A stretch of 11,341 nt of DNA, taken from Halothiobacillus neapolitanus (GTDB lineage: Bacteria > Pseudomonadota > Gammaproteobacteria > Halothiobacillales > Halothiobacillaceae). Shown one piece after another: positions 1 through 7,670 of the stretch. The position numbers were made by a program, and so were the translations under genes. The stretch covers positions 1 to 11,341 of the forward strand of contig DYMR01000004.1 of NCBI GenBank assembly GCA_020721485.1. Reading direction: 5' to 3'. A model generated the notes under the pieces. The model did no database searches, had not been told where the DNA came from, and saw only the letters and a list, made by a program, of their open reading frames with translations. Position 1 is the first letter of the stretch. Every line of letters starts with the position of its first letter.

Positions 1-314
1 CGATTGGCAGCGCGATAAACAGCGGATTTTACGGACTTCGAGCTGATCGGGTGTTGACTGGGCATCGGTTGCGCTGCGCTACCGTCAGATATGGGGTCGG
101 TTCGCTCACGAATTCTTACGACACGCCTTTCGGCACGGGGCGCAGGATGTGAATCAGTAGTGGCTGGCTTGTCAGACCCAAGCGGCAATCGGTAGTATGG
201 CGGGGTTTATCCTGCGTTTCGATCGGGCAGCTTTGGTCTGGATGTCTGCGTTGCGCACTAAATAAATATCAATATTGAAATATCGAACTTGCAGGTACGG
301 AGTGCTCTAGCCTC
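1..314. other. Left-edge non-coding stretch upstream of dapA
   Basis: I see no gene here that I can support. All forward frames are broken by stops. The longest, open from base 3 to a TGA at 150-152, gives about 49 residues with no recognisable family. On the minus strand a short frame opens with ATG at 65-63 and runs off the left edge; it could be the start of a divergent gene, but 21 codons are too few to judge. The last 60 bases before dapA become AT-rich and hold a palindrome, listed separately. I found no tRNA, no rho-independent terminator and no recognisable riboswitch. Confidence 0.5.
258..292. promoter_or_regulatory. AT-rich palindromic element upstream of dapA
   Basis: This is an AT-rich island in an otherwise GC-rich context. 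It contains a perfect 10-bp palindrome, TCAATATTGA, at 269-278. A direct repeat AAATATC at 264-270 and 278-284 overlaps the palindrome ends. Its position about 36 bases before the dapA ATG suits a promoter or operator. I could not place a convincing -35/-10 pair: TTGAAA at 275-280 could be a -35, but no good -10 lies at the right distance. The regulator, if any, cannot be named from sequence. Confidence 0.35.
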
Positions 315-1214
315 ATGGCAATTCCACAAATGACGGGCAGTATGGTGGCGCTGATTACGCCGATGAAGGCGGACGGTGCCGTAGATTTTCCGGCATTGTT
401 GGGTTTGATTGATTTTCATCTGGCCGCCGGTACGGATGCCATTGTTGCGGTGGGCACGACCGGCGAATCGGCCACCTTGACGGTGGACGAACACATCGCA
501 GTGATCGAAGCCACTGTGCGTGCGGTGGCCGGGCGTGTGCCGGTGATTGCCGGTACCGGGGCAAACAACACCCGCGAGGCCATTGAGCTGGCGCAGGCGG
601 CGCAATCGGTCGGCGCGGACGCCCACCTTTCCGTCACGCCGTATTACAACCGCCCGACGCAGGCTGGGCTGATCGCACATTTTTCCGCAATTGCTGAAGC
701 CGTTGATTTGCCGATGATTTTATACAATGTGCCAGGGCGCACCGGGGTGGATATGCAGGCGGCGACCACGCTGTCGTTAGCCGCTCACCCACGCATCATC
801 GGCACAAAAGAGGCCAGCGGATCACTGGAGCGCATGCAGGCGTTGATCGCCGGTGCCCCGAGCGGTTTCGCGGTGTACAGCGGCGACGACAACCTGACCT
901 GCGCCGCGATGTTGGCTGGGGCTGCCGGTACGATCTCCGTGACCGCCAATGTCGCCCCGGCCTTGATGCACGCCATGACGACGGCGGCGTTGCACGGCGA
1001 TGCCGCCACGGCCGAGGCGCTGGATGCGCAACTTGCCGGATTGCACCGCGAGTTGTTTTGCCAGCCCAATCCCATCCCCGCCAAGTGGGCGATGGCGGCA
1101 TTGGGCTTGGCGGAGCCGGGGATTCGTTTGCCGTTATTGCCCCTGGAAGCACCCTTTGAGACGCAAGTTCGAGCCGCTATGCGGCAAGCGGGCGTGCTCG
1201 CGGGTTCGGCATAA
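315..1214 (+). CDS. dapA: 4-hydroxy-tetrahydrodipicolinate synthase
   Basis: DapA condenses pyruvate with aspartate semialdehyde in the cytoplasm, the committed step to diaminopimelate and lysine. The 299-residue product has the whole family layout of the (beta/alpha)8 barrel. The GTTGES loop at 47-52 carries the conserved Thr pair. Tyr110 and Tyr111 lie in a TPYYNRP motif, the catalytic Tyr lies in LYNVPGRTG (Tyr137) with Arg142 following, and the Schiff-base lysine is Lys165 in IIGTKEASG. Length matches the usual about 292 residues with a few extra at each end. The start is ambiguous. ATG 315 has a GGAG at 299-302, rather far away at 12 bases, while an in-frame ATG at 330 gives MTGSMVA, which aligns better with the usual MFTGS-type start but has no Shine-Dalgarno sequence. 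bamC follows after 70 bases, the order seen in E. coli (dapA-nlpB). Confidence 0.97.
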   Translation: MAIPQMTGSMVALITPMKADGAVDFPALLGLIDFHLAAGTDAIVAVGTTGESATLTVDEHIAVIEATVRAVAGRVPVIAGTGANNTREAIELAQAAQSVGADAHLSVTPYYNRPTQAGLIAHFSAIAEAVDLPMILYNVPGRTGVDMQAATTLSLAAHPRIIGTKEASGSLERMQALIAGAPSGFAVYSGDDNLTCAAMLAGAAGTISVTANVAPALMHAMTTAALHGDAATAEALDAQLAGLHRELFCQPNPIPAKWAMAALGLAEPGIRLPLLPLEAPFETQVRAAMRQAGVLAGSA

Positions 1215-1284
1215 TCCCCGCGCTGGCGTCTGCGTGTTAGATTCGTTAACCTCCTGCCACTTTATTTCATCTGGAACCCCCTCC

Positions 1285-2406
1285 ATGAATTCGACTGTCC
1301 ATGCCGCGCCGCGCTTCAAATTGACCGTGTTGGCCGGGCTTGTGCTCAGTGCCGGGGCTTTGTCCGGCTGCTCATCGATTCCTTTTTTCGGGAGCAATAA
1401 ACCCGCACCGCAGGCCGCGCTGTTGGATGTGCCGCCGGCCTTCACTCCGCCCAGTCCCAGTGCGGAAATGGCCTTGCCAGAAATTGCCTCTGCCAAGGCA
1501 TTGGCCGCCGAAAGCCGTGCCAAAGGCAGCGGCGTTTTGGTGGGCAGCCAAGGCGTGCAAGTCATGGGCGGGCCGGATTCGCGCTACCTCGCCGTGGCGG
1601 CGGCGCCTGATGCGGTCTGGCCAAAATTGCAAGATTTTCTGCAAGATGAAGGCTATGTCGTCAAAAAAATTGACCCGGCAGCCGGCTACATGGAAACCGA
1701 TTGGACGGGCACACAAAATTCCGCCAATACCGGCTTTAACTTGATGAGTTTTTTGAATATCGCCAAGGACACCTTCTTCAAGCCCGATCACATCGAAAAA
1801 CTGCGCTTGCGGATCGAAAAAGGGGAAACACCGGGTCAAACCTTCGTGTTCGTGAGTGCGCAAAAAATGTCCCTCACCGGCGAAAAACCCTACTTCCCAG
1901 GGGATTCGGAATCCTCCTTCAAATACGCCGACACCAAACCGGATAGCACGCTGTCGGCCAATGCCATGGCGCGTTTGACGGCCTATTTGTCTGGCAAAAC
2001 CGAGGCCGAATCGCGGGCGTTGATGGCGCAAAACTTCGCGCCGCGCTCGAAGATTCTGTTTAACGAAGACAAAGACCTGCGCTACCTGATTGTCAGCCAG
2101 CCCTATCCGCAGGTTTGGAACCGTTTAGGCTTGGCGCTGGATCGACTCGGCTTTGATCCGGTGACGAGCAACATCAAAGATGGCCGCATCACCGTCACGC
2201 ACAACCACCCGCAATCGCTGTATCAAGGCATGAATCTGCGCGGAAAAACCGTGGATGCCAACGCCAAAATCAAACTCGAACTGCGCGCTTTGCCGCAGCA
2301 AGATGGCACCGTGCGGATCGATGTGGACAGCCTGACCGTCACCGGCGGCACCCTGCCCGATCCGCGCTTCGCCGTGCTGAGCCAAATCAATGGGCAGCTT
2401 GAATAA
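1285..2406 (+). CDS. bamC: Outer membrane assembly lipoprotein BamC (NlpB/DapX family)
   Basis: BamC is a lipoprotein subunit of the BAM complex, which inserts beta-barrel proteins into the outer membrane. The 373-residue product starts at ATG 1285; the frame is open further upstream but that part is an overlap with dapA in another frame. A signal peptide (hydrophobic 13-28) ends in the lipobox LSGC with Cys29 as lipidation site. It is followed by a Pro/Ala-rich unstructured stretch, as in known BamC. Two helix-grip domains then follow, roughly residues 100-240 (with VWPKLQDFL at 111-119) and 265-373 (with VWNRLGLAL at 277-285). Length is close to the 344 residues of E. coli BamC. Position directly after dapA supports the call. 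No clear promoter lies in the 70-base gap, so co-transcription with dapA is likely, ending at the terminator at 2439-2466. Confidence 0.92.
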   Translation: MNSTVHAAPRFKLTVLAGLVLSAGALSGCSSIPFFGSNKPAPQAALLDVPPAFTPPSPSAEMALPEIASAKALAAESRAKGSGVLVGSQGVQVMGGPDSRYLAVAAAPDAVWPKLQDFLQDEGYVVKKIDPAAGYMETDWTGTQNSANTGFNLMSFLNIAKDTFFKPDHIEKLRLRIEKGETPGQTFVFVSAQKMSLTGEKPYFPGDSESSFKYADTKPDSTLSANAMARLTAYLSGKTEAESRALMAQNFAPRSKILFNEDKDLRYLIVSQPYPQVWNRLGLALDRLGFDPVTSNIKDGRITVTHNHPQSLYQGMNLRGKTVDANAKIKLELRALPQQDGTVRIDVDSLTVTGGTLPDPRFAVLSQINGQLE

Positions 2407-2438
2407 AGAGAGCCGTCCGCGCCGGATGGATTGAGCAT

Positions 2439-2466
2439 AAAACCCCGGCCAGTCCGGGGTTTTTTT
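2439..2466 (+). terminator. Intrinsic terminator after bamC
   Basis: A perfect GC-rich stem, AACCCCGG at 2441-2448 pairing with CCGGGGTT at 2454-2461, encloses a 5-base loop CCAGT. It can be extended by A-T pairs at the base and is followed directly by a run of seven T (2460-2466). It lies 32 bases after the bamC stop and closes the dapA-bamC unit, insulating argG. A run of A before the stem (2439-2442) is too short for a strong bidirectional terminator. Confidence 0.93.
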
Positions 2467-2514
2467 GGGCACTGCTTCTGCCGGGGCGACCGGGCGATTG
2501 GCAGGGGCTTGGGG

Positions 2515-2520
2515 TATACT
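2515..2520 (+). promoter_or_regulatory. Probable -10 element of argG
   Basis: TATACT, a near-consensus sigma-70 -10 hexamer preceded by GGGG, lies 33 bases before the argG ATG and after the upstream terminator, where a promoter is needed. A good -35 is missing at 16-18 bp. TTGGCA at 2498-2503 looks like one but is only 11 bp away. The promoter may depend on an activator or on extended contacts. No ArgR box was recognised with certainty. Confidence 0.5.
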
Positions 2521-2552
2521 GCGCCGAATTTTTCATTGAAGACAGAAGTGTG

Positions 2553-3779
2553 ATGAGCAAGCAATCTGGCATTAACAAAGTCGTTCTCGCCTATTCCGGC
2601 GGTTTGGATACCTCGGTGATCCTCAAGTGGTTGCAAGAGGTTTATGACTGCGAGGTGGTGACTTTCACCGCCGATCTGGGGCAGGGCGATGAGCTGGAAC
2701 CCGCGCGTCTCAAGGCGCAAAAAATGGGCGTGAGCCAGATTTTTATCGAAGATCTGCGTGAAGAGTTCATCAAAGATTTTGTGTTCCCGATGTTCCGCGC
2801 CAATGCCATTTACGAAGGCGAGTACCTGTTGGGGACTTCCATCGCGCGGCCATTGATTGCCAAGCGTTTGGTGGAAATTACCAACGCGACGGAAGCGGAT
2901 GCGATTTCGCACGGTGCGACCGGCAAGGGCAACGATCAGGTGCGTTTCGAGTTGGGCGCGTATGCGCTCAAGCCCGGCATCAAGGTGATTGCGCCGTGGC
3001 GCGAGTGGGATCTCACCTCGCGCGAGAAGCTGATGGCTTATGCCAAACAGCATGATATTCCGGTGGATTTTGCGGCGGCGGGTAAAAAATCGCCGTATTC
3101 GATGGATGCCAATTTGCTGCATATTTCGTATGAAGGCGGCAATTTGGAAGACCCGTGGTGGACGCCGGAAGAGGCGATGTGGCGTTGGTCGGTCGCGCCC
3201 GAGGCGGCACCGCAGGAAGGGGTGGAGATTTCTTTGCGCTTTGTGCAGGGCGATCCGGTGGCGATTGACGGCGAATTGCTGTCGCCGGCGACGCTGTGGG
3301 CGAAGTTGAATGCCTTGGGCGGCGCGCATGGCGTGGGTCGGCTCGATCTGGTGGAAAACCGCTATGTCGGGATGAAATCGCGCGGCTGCTACGAAACGCC
3401 GGGTGGCACGATTGTGCTCAAGGCGCACCGTGCCTTGGAATCCATTACGCTGGATCGCGGTGTGGCGCATCTGAAAGACGAACTCATGCCTCGGTATGCC
3501 GAAATGATTTACAACGGCTATTGGTGGTCGCCGGAGCGCAAAATGCTGCAAGCCGCCATCGACGCATCCCAAGCCTATGTGAATGGCGAGGTGCGGTTGC
3601 GCTTGTACAAAGGCACCGTGCAGGTCTTGGGTCGTCGTTCGGACGACTCTCTGTTCGATCCGACCATTGCGACCTTCGAAGACGATGCCGGCGCGTACGA
3701 TCAACGCGATGCGGCAGGTTTCATCAAACTCAATGCCTTGCGTTTGCGCATTGCCGCCAAGGCCGGTCGCACGCTCTAA
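2553..3779 (+). CDS. argG: Argininosuccinate synthase
   Basis: ArgG joins citrulline and aspartate with ATP to give argininosuccinate, the penultimate step of arginine synthesis in the cytoplasm. The 408-residue product has the N-type ATP pyrophosphatase P-loop AYSGGLDTS at 13-21. The substrate-binding segment [13 protein letters not shown] lies at 121-133, and further family blocks such as [17 protein letters not shown] follow. Its length fits the short bacterial form of about 400 residues rather than the longer E. coli type. An in-frame GTG at 2550 sits directly before the ATG at 2553; I prefer the ATG because it gives the more usual start. A purine-rich GAAGACAGAAG (2538-2548) lies just upstream as a ribosome site. 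The gene follows a terminator and has its own probable -10. No terminator separates it from the next gene, 31 bases on. Confidence 0.97.
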   Translation: MSKQSGINKVVLAYSGGLDTSVILKWLQEVYDCEVVTFTADLGQGDELEPARLKAQKMGVSQIFIEDLREEFIKDFVFPMFRANAIYEGEYLLGTSIARPLIAKRLVEITNATEADAISHGATGKGNDQVRFELGAYALKPGIKVIAPWREWDLTSREKLMAYAKQHDIPVDFAAAGKKSPYSMDANLLHISYEGGNLEDPWWTPEEAMWRWSVAPEAAPQEGVEISLRFVQGDPVAIDGELLSPATLWAKLNALGGAHGVGRLDLVENRYVGMKSRGCYETPGGTIVLKAHRALESITLDRGVAHLKDELMPRYAEMIYNGYWWSPERKMLQAAIDASQAYVNGEVRLRLYKGTVQVLGRRSDDSLFDPTIATFEDDAGAYDQRDAAGFIKLNALRLRIAAKAGRTL

Positions 3780-3788
3780 GGCGCTAAC

Positions 3789-3807
3789 GCATCCCGGGAC
3801 GGGGTGC
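3789..3807 (+). promoter_or_regulatory. Hairpin covering the ribosome site of the EAL gene
   Basis: GCATCCC (3789-3795) can pair with GGGGTGC (3801-3807) over all seven positions, with one U-G wobble, around the loop GGGAC. The only Shine-Dalgarno-like run before the ATG at 3811 is the GGGG at 3801-3804, which lies in the 3' arm. No T-run follows, so it is not an intrinsic terminator. Folding would hide the ribosome site. It could limit translation of the signalling protein, or be opened by ribosomes finishing argG at 3779, only ten bases upstream. The structure is read from sequence; the function is inferred. Confidence 0.4.
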
Positions 3808-3810
3808 GGC

Positions 3811-6606
3811 ATGAGCGAGAGGGACAGTCCGGTGCAGAATTTCCGTTACGCCGCGAGTTTGGGTTGGTTGGGCGCACGCCTTGCCGTGCTGTGGCCGCGC
3901 GCGCGGCGGTCGGGGGTGTGGCTGATCCTCGTCTATGCCGTGACTTACGGCCTAGCAGGCTTGCCCACGGCGCAGGCATCGGTCGATTCGCCCGAGCGCA
4001 TCACCATCGGGGTGCTGGCCTATTTGGGTAAGCCACAAACCGTGGCGCGTTGGCAAGCCACGGCCGATTATCTGACCCAACATAATCCGGGGTATCGCTT
4101 CGTCATCGAGCCGTTGTTTCTGAATGAAATGGCGGCGGCGGTGCGGGATCATCGCTTGGATTTTGTGCTGACCCAGCCGCTGCAATTTGTCGAACTGGCC
4201 GATGAGGCGGGGATTTGGCCGCTGGCCACTTTGGATGTGGCGCAAGGCGGGCAGAAGCTCGATCGCTTTGGTTCGGCGATTATCGTGCGGGCAGATCGCA
4301 GCGATGTGCAGCATGTGGACGATTTGCGCGGGAAAATCGTCGCCGGCGCGTCGCCGGATGCGCTGGGCGCGTGGTTATTGGGCTTGGAAGCGTTCAAGCG
4401 CGCGGGTTTGTCACCCAAAACCGATATTCAGCCGTTGTATACCGGGTTGCCGATGCTGCGCATCGTGCAGGCGGTGATGGATGGTCGCGCCGATGCGGGT
4501 GTGGTGCGCTCGGGTTTTGTCGAACATTTGGTGGCGACCGGTGCGTTGTCACCCGATCAAATTCGGGTCATCGGCCTGAAACACTACACGGATTTTCCGT
4601 ATGCGGTGTCCACCGAGCTGGTGCCGGAGTGGCCATTTTCCGCCACCATGCGGGTGGATCGCTCGCTGGCGCGCAAAGTGGGTCGGCAGTTGTTGAGCAT
4701 GCCCGCGACCGCGCCGGCGGCAGAAGTGGCGGGGGTCGCTTCCTGGTCGCTGCCGCTCGATTATGCGGGCGTGCAAGAAATTCGCAGCCAATGGCTGCCT
4801 TCAAAAATCACCTTGGTGGCGGTGTTATCCGCCTACGGCGCGTGGTTGCTCCTGCCGATCGCGTTGATTGTGTTGCTGTTTTATCGGCAGGGGCGGCGGG
4901 TGCAATACCAGTTGGCGGCGCAAGAAGCCCAATTGCGCACCACGCTGAACGCGCTGCACGATGCGGTTGTCGTGTTGTCGATTTCCGGGCGGGTTTTGTT
5001 TGCGAATGCGCCCACCCAAGCCTTATTGCGCCATGCCGTGCCGTCTTTGGAGGCGCTGAATGGTCGGCACTTCACGCTGCTGTTTGATTTGCGTTGGCCG
5101 ACGACCTTGGCCGGGCTGGATTTACGGCAAGCGGTGGCCTTGCTCGATACCCGCTCGGAATTCAATTACGAGCTGCAACTGCATGCCGGGCACCAAATTC
5201 GGGACATTGATTTGAATCTGCGCCGCGTCGGCAGCGTGGATGCCCCCGATGCCCGCATCATCCTGACCTTGAGCGACCGCACCGAATTCCGCCAATCACA
5301 ATTTTTGTTGGAACACCGGGCGCGGCATGATCGGCTGACCGGCTTGATTAATCACGAGGCGTTCGCCGAATTTCTCGACAGCCAATGTCACTCGTTGAGT
5401 GAACGCGCTTGCGAAGGGCTGCTGTTGTGGCTGGATTTGGATGATTTTCGCGTCATCAACGAAACCATTTCTCGCGCCGGTGGGGATGAAATTCTGGTGC
5501 GGCTGGCCAACCAACTGGCGCTTTGGGCGCCGCAATCGGGTTTGGTGGCGCGGCTGGGCGTGGATGAATTTGGGATTTGGTTGCCGGATGTGCGCAGCCA
5601 AAACGCCCGCCAATGGCCGCAGGAACTGATCGAACAACTGCGCGCCGCGCGGTTTGAAGTGGCGGGTCATAGCCTGCGGCTGACCGCGAGCATGGGCGTG
5701 TGTGCGGTGGATTATCGTTTGGGCGCGGATTTACTGCACGATGCCGAAGCCGCCTGCCGGCGGGCGCGGAACGAGGGCGGCAATCGCTTGGTTTGGTATT
5801 CCCGCGACGATCAGGAAATCGCCGCCCAGCGTCATCAACTGGCCACCTTGCAGCACCTCAAGCGCTCGCTTGATGAAGAAGGGCTGTTGCAGGCGGTGCA
5901 GGCGATTGTCGCCTTGCCGTTGGCCACCGAGCCCACGCCGCCTCGGCATTTTGAAGTGCTGTTGCGCTTGAAGGGGTCCGATGGTCGGGCGCAATCGCCC
6001 GCGCAGTTCATCGAGGCGGCGGAACGCTATCGGTTTATGCCGGAAATTGATCGCTGGGTGCTGGCGGAAACCTTCCGGCGGCTGGCCGCTTGGGGCGAGG
6101 CGGCGCCGATGTTGGCCATCAATTTGTCGGGTGCGACGGTGCAGGATCCGGAAATTTATCCGTACATTCGCCAATTACTGCGCCAGCACGATTTCGACCC
6201 TCGGCAATTGTGTTTCGAAATTACCGAAACTTCGGCCATTACTAATGTTGAGCTGGCGTTGTCCCTAATGAGCCTGTTGCGCGGGCTGGGCTGCAAAGTG
6301 TCCCTGGATGATTTTGGTGCCGGCCTGCTGTCGTTTGAATTCATGCGTCGGCTCAAGCCGGATTTCGTCAAAATTGATGGCAAGCTCGTGCGCGATGTCG
6401 AAACCGACCCGGTGGCGGCGGTGATTGTGCGTGCCATCGTCGAGGTGGCCCACGAAATGGGGGCGAAAACGGTCGGGGAATGGGTGGAAACCGCCAGCCT
6501 CGTCGCGCGGCTAGAGCAGTTGAAGGTCGATTACATTCAAGGGTATTACACCCATGCCCCCGCCCCGTTGACCGACGAGATTCCGCGCGTGCTCACCGCC
6601 GGTTGA
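3811..6606 (+). CDS. PhnD/TtrS-like sensor-PAS-degenerate GGDEF-EAL protein, probable c-di-GMP phosphodiesterase
   Basis: This 931-residue inner-membrane protein probably hydrolyses cyclic di-GMP to pGpG under control of a periplasmic ligand. An uncleaved signal or first membrane segment lies at 34-56 (ending TAQAS). A phosphonate-binding (PhnD-type) periplasmic domain spans 60-325. Its PEWPF (272-276) and LLSMP blocks resemble, from memory of the family, the sensor half of TtrS-like histidine kinases. A second membrane helix lies at 333-358, PAS about 375-490, GGDEF 505-665 and EAL 714-925. The GGDEF signature is GVDEF (583-587), so cyclase activity is doubtful. The EAL signature is EVLLR, and the metal and catalytic residues appear intact: Glu715, Asn771, Glu803, Asp833-Asp834, Lys854, Glu890, Glu893 and Gln910. 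ATG 3811 follows argG by 31 bases; the frame open before it overlaps argG out of frame. The ligand is unknown. Confidence 0.88.
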   Translation: MSERDSPVQNFRYAASLGWLGARLAVLWPRARRSGVWLILVYAVTYGLAGLPTAQASVDSPERITIGVLAYLGKPQTVARWQATADYLTQHNPGYRFVIEPLFLNEMAAAVRDHRLDFVLTQPLQFVELADEAGIWPLATLDVAQGGQKLDRFGSAIIVRADRSDVQHVDDLRGKIVAGASPDALGAWLLGLEAFKRAGLSPKTDIQPLYTGLPMLRIVQAVMDGRADAGVVRSGFVEHLVATGALSPDQIRVIGLKHYTDFPYAVSTELVPEWPFSATMRVDRSLARKVGRQLLSMPATAPAAEVAGVASWSLPLDYAGVQEIRSQWLPSKITLVAVLSAYGAWLLLPIALIVLLFYRQGRRVQYQLAAQEAQLRTTLNALHDAVVVLSISGRVLFANAPTQALLRHAVPSLEALNGRHFTLLFDLRWPTTLAGLDLRQAVALLDTRSEFNYELQLHAGHQIRDIDLNLRRVGSVDAPDARIILTLSDRTEFRQSQFLLEHRARHDRLTGLINHEAFAEFLDSQCHSLSERACEGLLLWLDLDDFRVINETISRAGGDEILVRLANQLALWAPQSGLVARLGVDEFGIWLPDVRSQNARQWPQELIEQLRAARFEVAGHSLRLTASMGVCAVDYRLGADLLHDAEAACRRARNEGGNRLVWYSRDDQEIAAQRHQLATLQHLKRSLDEEGLLQAVQAIVALPLATEPTPPRHFEVLLRLKGSDGRAQSPAQFIEAAERYRFMPEIDRWVLAETFRRLAAWGEAAPMLAINLSGATVQDPEIYPYIRQLLRQHDFDPRQLCFEITETSAITNVELALSLMSLLRGLGCKVSLDDFGAGLLSFEFMRRLKPDFVKIDGKLVRDVETDPVAAVIVRAIVEVAHEMGAKTVGEWVETASLVARLEQLKVDYIQGYYTHAPAPLTDEIPRVLTAG

Positions 6607-6625
6607 GTCGCGTCGGGCCATGCCG

Positions 6626-7564
6626 TTATTGCCCAACCCACAGCACATCGCCGACTTGCACCGTGCCCCCGCTGGCGTGCAGTTGCGCGGTGTTGCGTTG
6701 CAGTTGGCGAATGCTGGCGTTTGCCACGCGGTGAAAGGTGAAGCGCTCCGGCAACATCGCTTGACCCAGGCCATTGAGTGGATCGCTGCGGGCGAGAATC
6801 CGCGCGGTGTCACTAAAGCGCAGGCCGTCTTCGCTGCCGCGATTGATGGTGAGGGTGTCGCCGTCCACCGCGACCACGCTGCCAATCAACGGGGTGCAGC
6901 GCAGGGTATCGGCGATTTTGCTCGCCGTTTGCTCTGCCAACGAGTCTAACGCTTGCCCATACGGGCTTTGCCAGAATGCGGCGCCGCGCGCATCGATCGG
7001 CGGGTTGAACAATTCACCGGCACTGGGGGCAGCAGACAGCTTCGCGTTCAGCACGGGTTCGGCGGTCATGCCCGCGCCGATATTCAGCGTCAGGCTGCCG
7101 CCGCGCGGATGGATGGATGGCCCCATCAGGGCGAACGCACTGGTTTGGCCGGAAACGCCGAAATCCCGCCCGCTTAAGCGAATGTAATAGGGCGCACCGC
7201 GTCGGGCGAAGGCGTCTACCGCCGGTTCTAGGCTGTGACTGGTGGTCGGGTCGGTCAGCAGGACGCGAAAACTGCCGGTCGCGCGCAGGTGTTCGGCCAC
7301 CCGGTCGGCCAGCGCGGCACCTAAGTGCAGCACATCGGGCGGCGGCGCGGGCAGCGCCACGCGGGTGAGCATCACGGTTTTGATGAAGCGGGCATCGGCG
7401 CACAGCGGCGCGGGATCGGGTTCCGCGTTGGCCTCCGGCGCATCGGCCGCCCACAGCGGGGCAGTTTGACTCAGCAGGCTGAAGGCGAGCAGTGCCGAGG
7501 TGGCGGCGCGTCGGATGGTGTGTCGGATGGCGTGTCGGGCGTTCGGTAAATCAGTCGGGCGCAT
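6626..7564 (-). CDS. FlgT-like exported protein, probably flagellar or envelope
   Basis: The 312-residue product has an N-terminal signal peptide (basic start, hydrophobic 22-33, likely cut LWA-ADA near 39) and is then periplasmic. Residues 60-220 resemble the middle domain of FlgT: a VALPAPPPDVLHLG start, then a LADRVAEHL helix and a GSFRVLL strand. Residues 226-312 resemble the FlgT C-terminal beta domain, with GSVVAVDGDTLTINRGSEDG and a closing VGDVLWVGQ. In Vibrio, FlgT helps build the H-ring of the flagellar basal body. Here the protein is shorter than Vibrio FlgT and may lack its N-terminal domain. Two cysteines in the mature part (Cys55, Cys223) could form a disulfide. It converges on the EAL gene with 19 bases between stops and diverges from gltX. 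No flagellar gene is visible nearby, so the role is inferred from domain resemblance only. Confidence 0.65.
   Translation of the reverse strand: MRPTDLPNARHAIRHTIRRAATSALLAFSLLSQTAPLWAADAPEANAEPDPAPLCADARFIKTVMLTRVALPAPPPDVLHLGAALADRVAEHLRATGSFRVLLTDPTTSHSLEPAVDAFARRGAPYYIRLSGRDFGVSGQTSAFALMGPSIHPRGGSLTLNIGAGMTAEPVLNAKLSAAPSAGELFNPPIDARGAAFWQSPYGQALDSLAEQTASKIADTLRCTPLIGSVVAVDGDTLTINRGSEDGLRFSDTARILARSDPLNGLGQAMLPERFTFHRVANASIRQLQRNTAQLHASGGTVQVGDVLWVGQ
7510..7533. repeat. Two tandem 12-bp copies in the FlgT-like signal peptide
   Basis: GTCGGATGGTGT (7510-7521) is followed at once by GTCGGATGGCGT (7522-7533), with one difference, and a partial third copy GTCGGGCG. Read on the minus strand they encode RHAI and RHTI in the n-region of the signal peptide. 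This is a small in-frame duplication that lengthens the basic leader and is probably neutral. Confidence 0.6.
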
Positions 7565-7608
7565 GAGGCATCGAGTCCGCGTTTCAATCGAGAATCGCTA
7601 CTTTACGC

Positions 7609-7614
7609 TATGAT
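7609..7614 (+). promoter_or_regulatory. Probable -10 element of gltX
   Basis: TATGAT, a close match to the sigma-70 -10 consensus, lies in the 106-base divergent gap between the FlgT-like gene and gltX, 56 bases before the gltX ATG. The hexamers 16-18 bp upstream (around AATCGA at 7586-7591) match the -35 consensus poorly. The location is sensible, the strength uncertain. Confidence 0.4.
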
Positions 7615-7670
7615 CCGGCGTTTGAGCGCGTGCCACCGCCCGCGCGGTTTGTTGTCGTTTTGAGGTTTTC

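Noticed and set aside
1-65. Possible divergent gene start at the left edge
   Set aside because: A minus-strand ATG at 65-63 opens 21 codons to the edge, but there is no Shine-Dalgarno sequence, no recognisable family and too little sequence to judge.
1-314. Lysine riboswitch before dapA
   Set aside because: The leader is short and I could not recognise the multi-helix core, and such riboswitches are not typical before gammaproteobacterial dapA.
1000-1284. Upstream in-frame extension of bamC
   Set aside because: It overlaps the well supported dapA frame, has low-complexity Arg/Trp-rich content, and would place the lipobox more than 120 residues from the N-terminus.
2498-2520. TTGGCA/TATACT as a complete argG promoter
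   Set aside because: The 11-bp spacing is too short for sigma-70, so only the -10 was annotated.
3583-3810. Upstream in-frame extension of the EAL protein
   Set aside because: It lies inside argG in another frame. The ATG at 3811 gives a normal membrane start and a gap of 31 bases.
2223-3812. Long minus-strand open frame of about 529 codons opposite argG
   Set aside because: It covers all of argG, the terminator and the end of bamC. Its translation is rich in His, Arg and Gln with no family resemblance, as expected for the reverse of a GC-biased gene.
4215-5087. A 290-codon plus-strand frame inside the EAL gene
   Set aside because: It is out of frame with the domain-bearing protein, and its translation is Gly/Arg/Ala/Val-rich with no recognised domain.
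7583-7605. Flagellar sigma-28 promoter for the FlgT-like gene
   Set aside because: The minus strand carries TAAAGTA like the sigma-28 -35, but no GCCGATAA-like -10 lies at the right spacing; the nearest, TCGATTGA, is about five bases too close.
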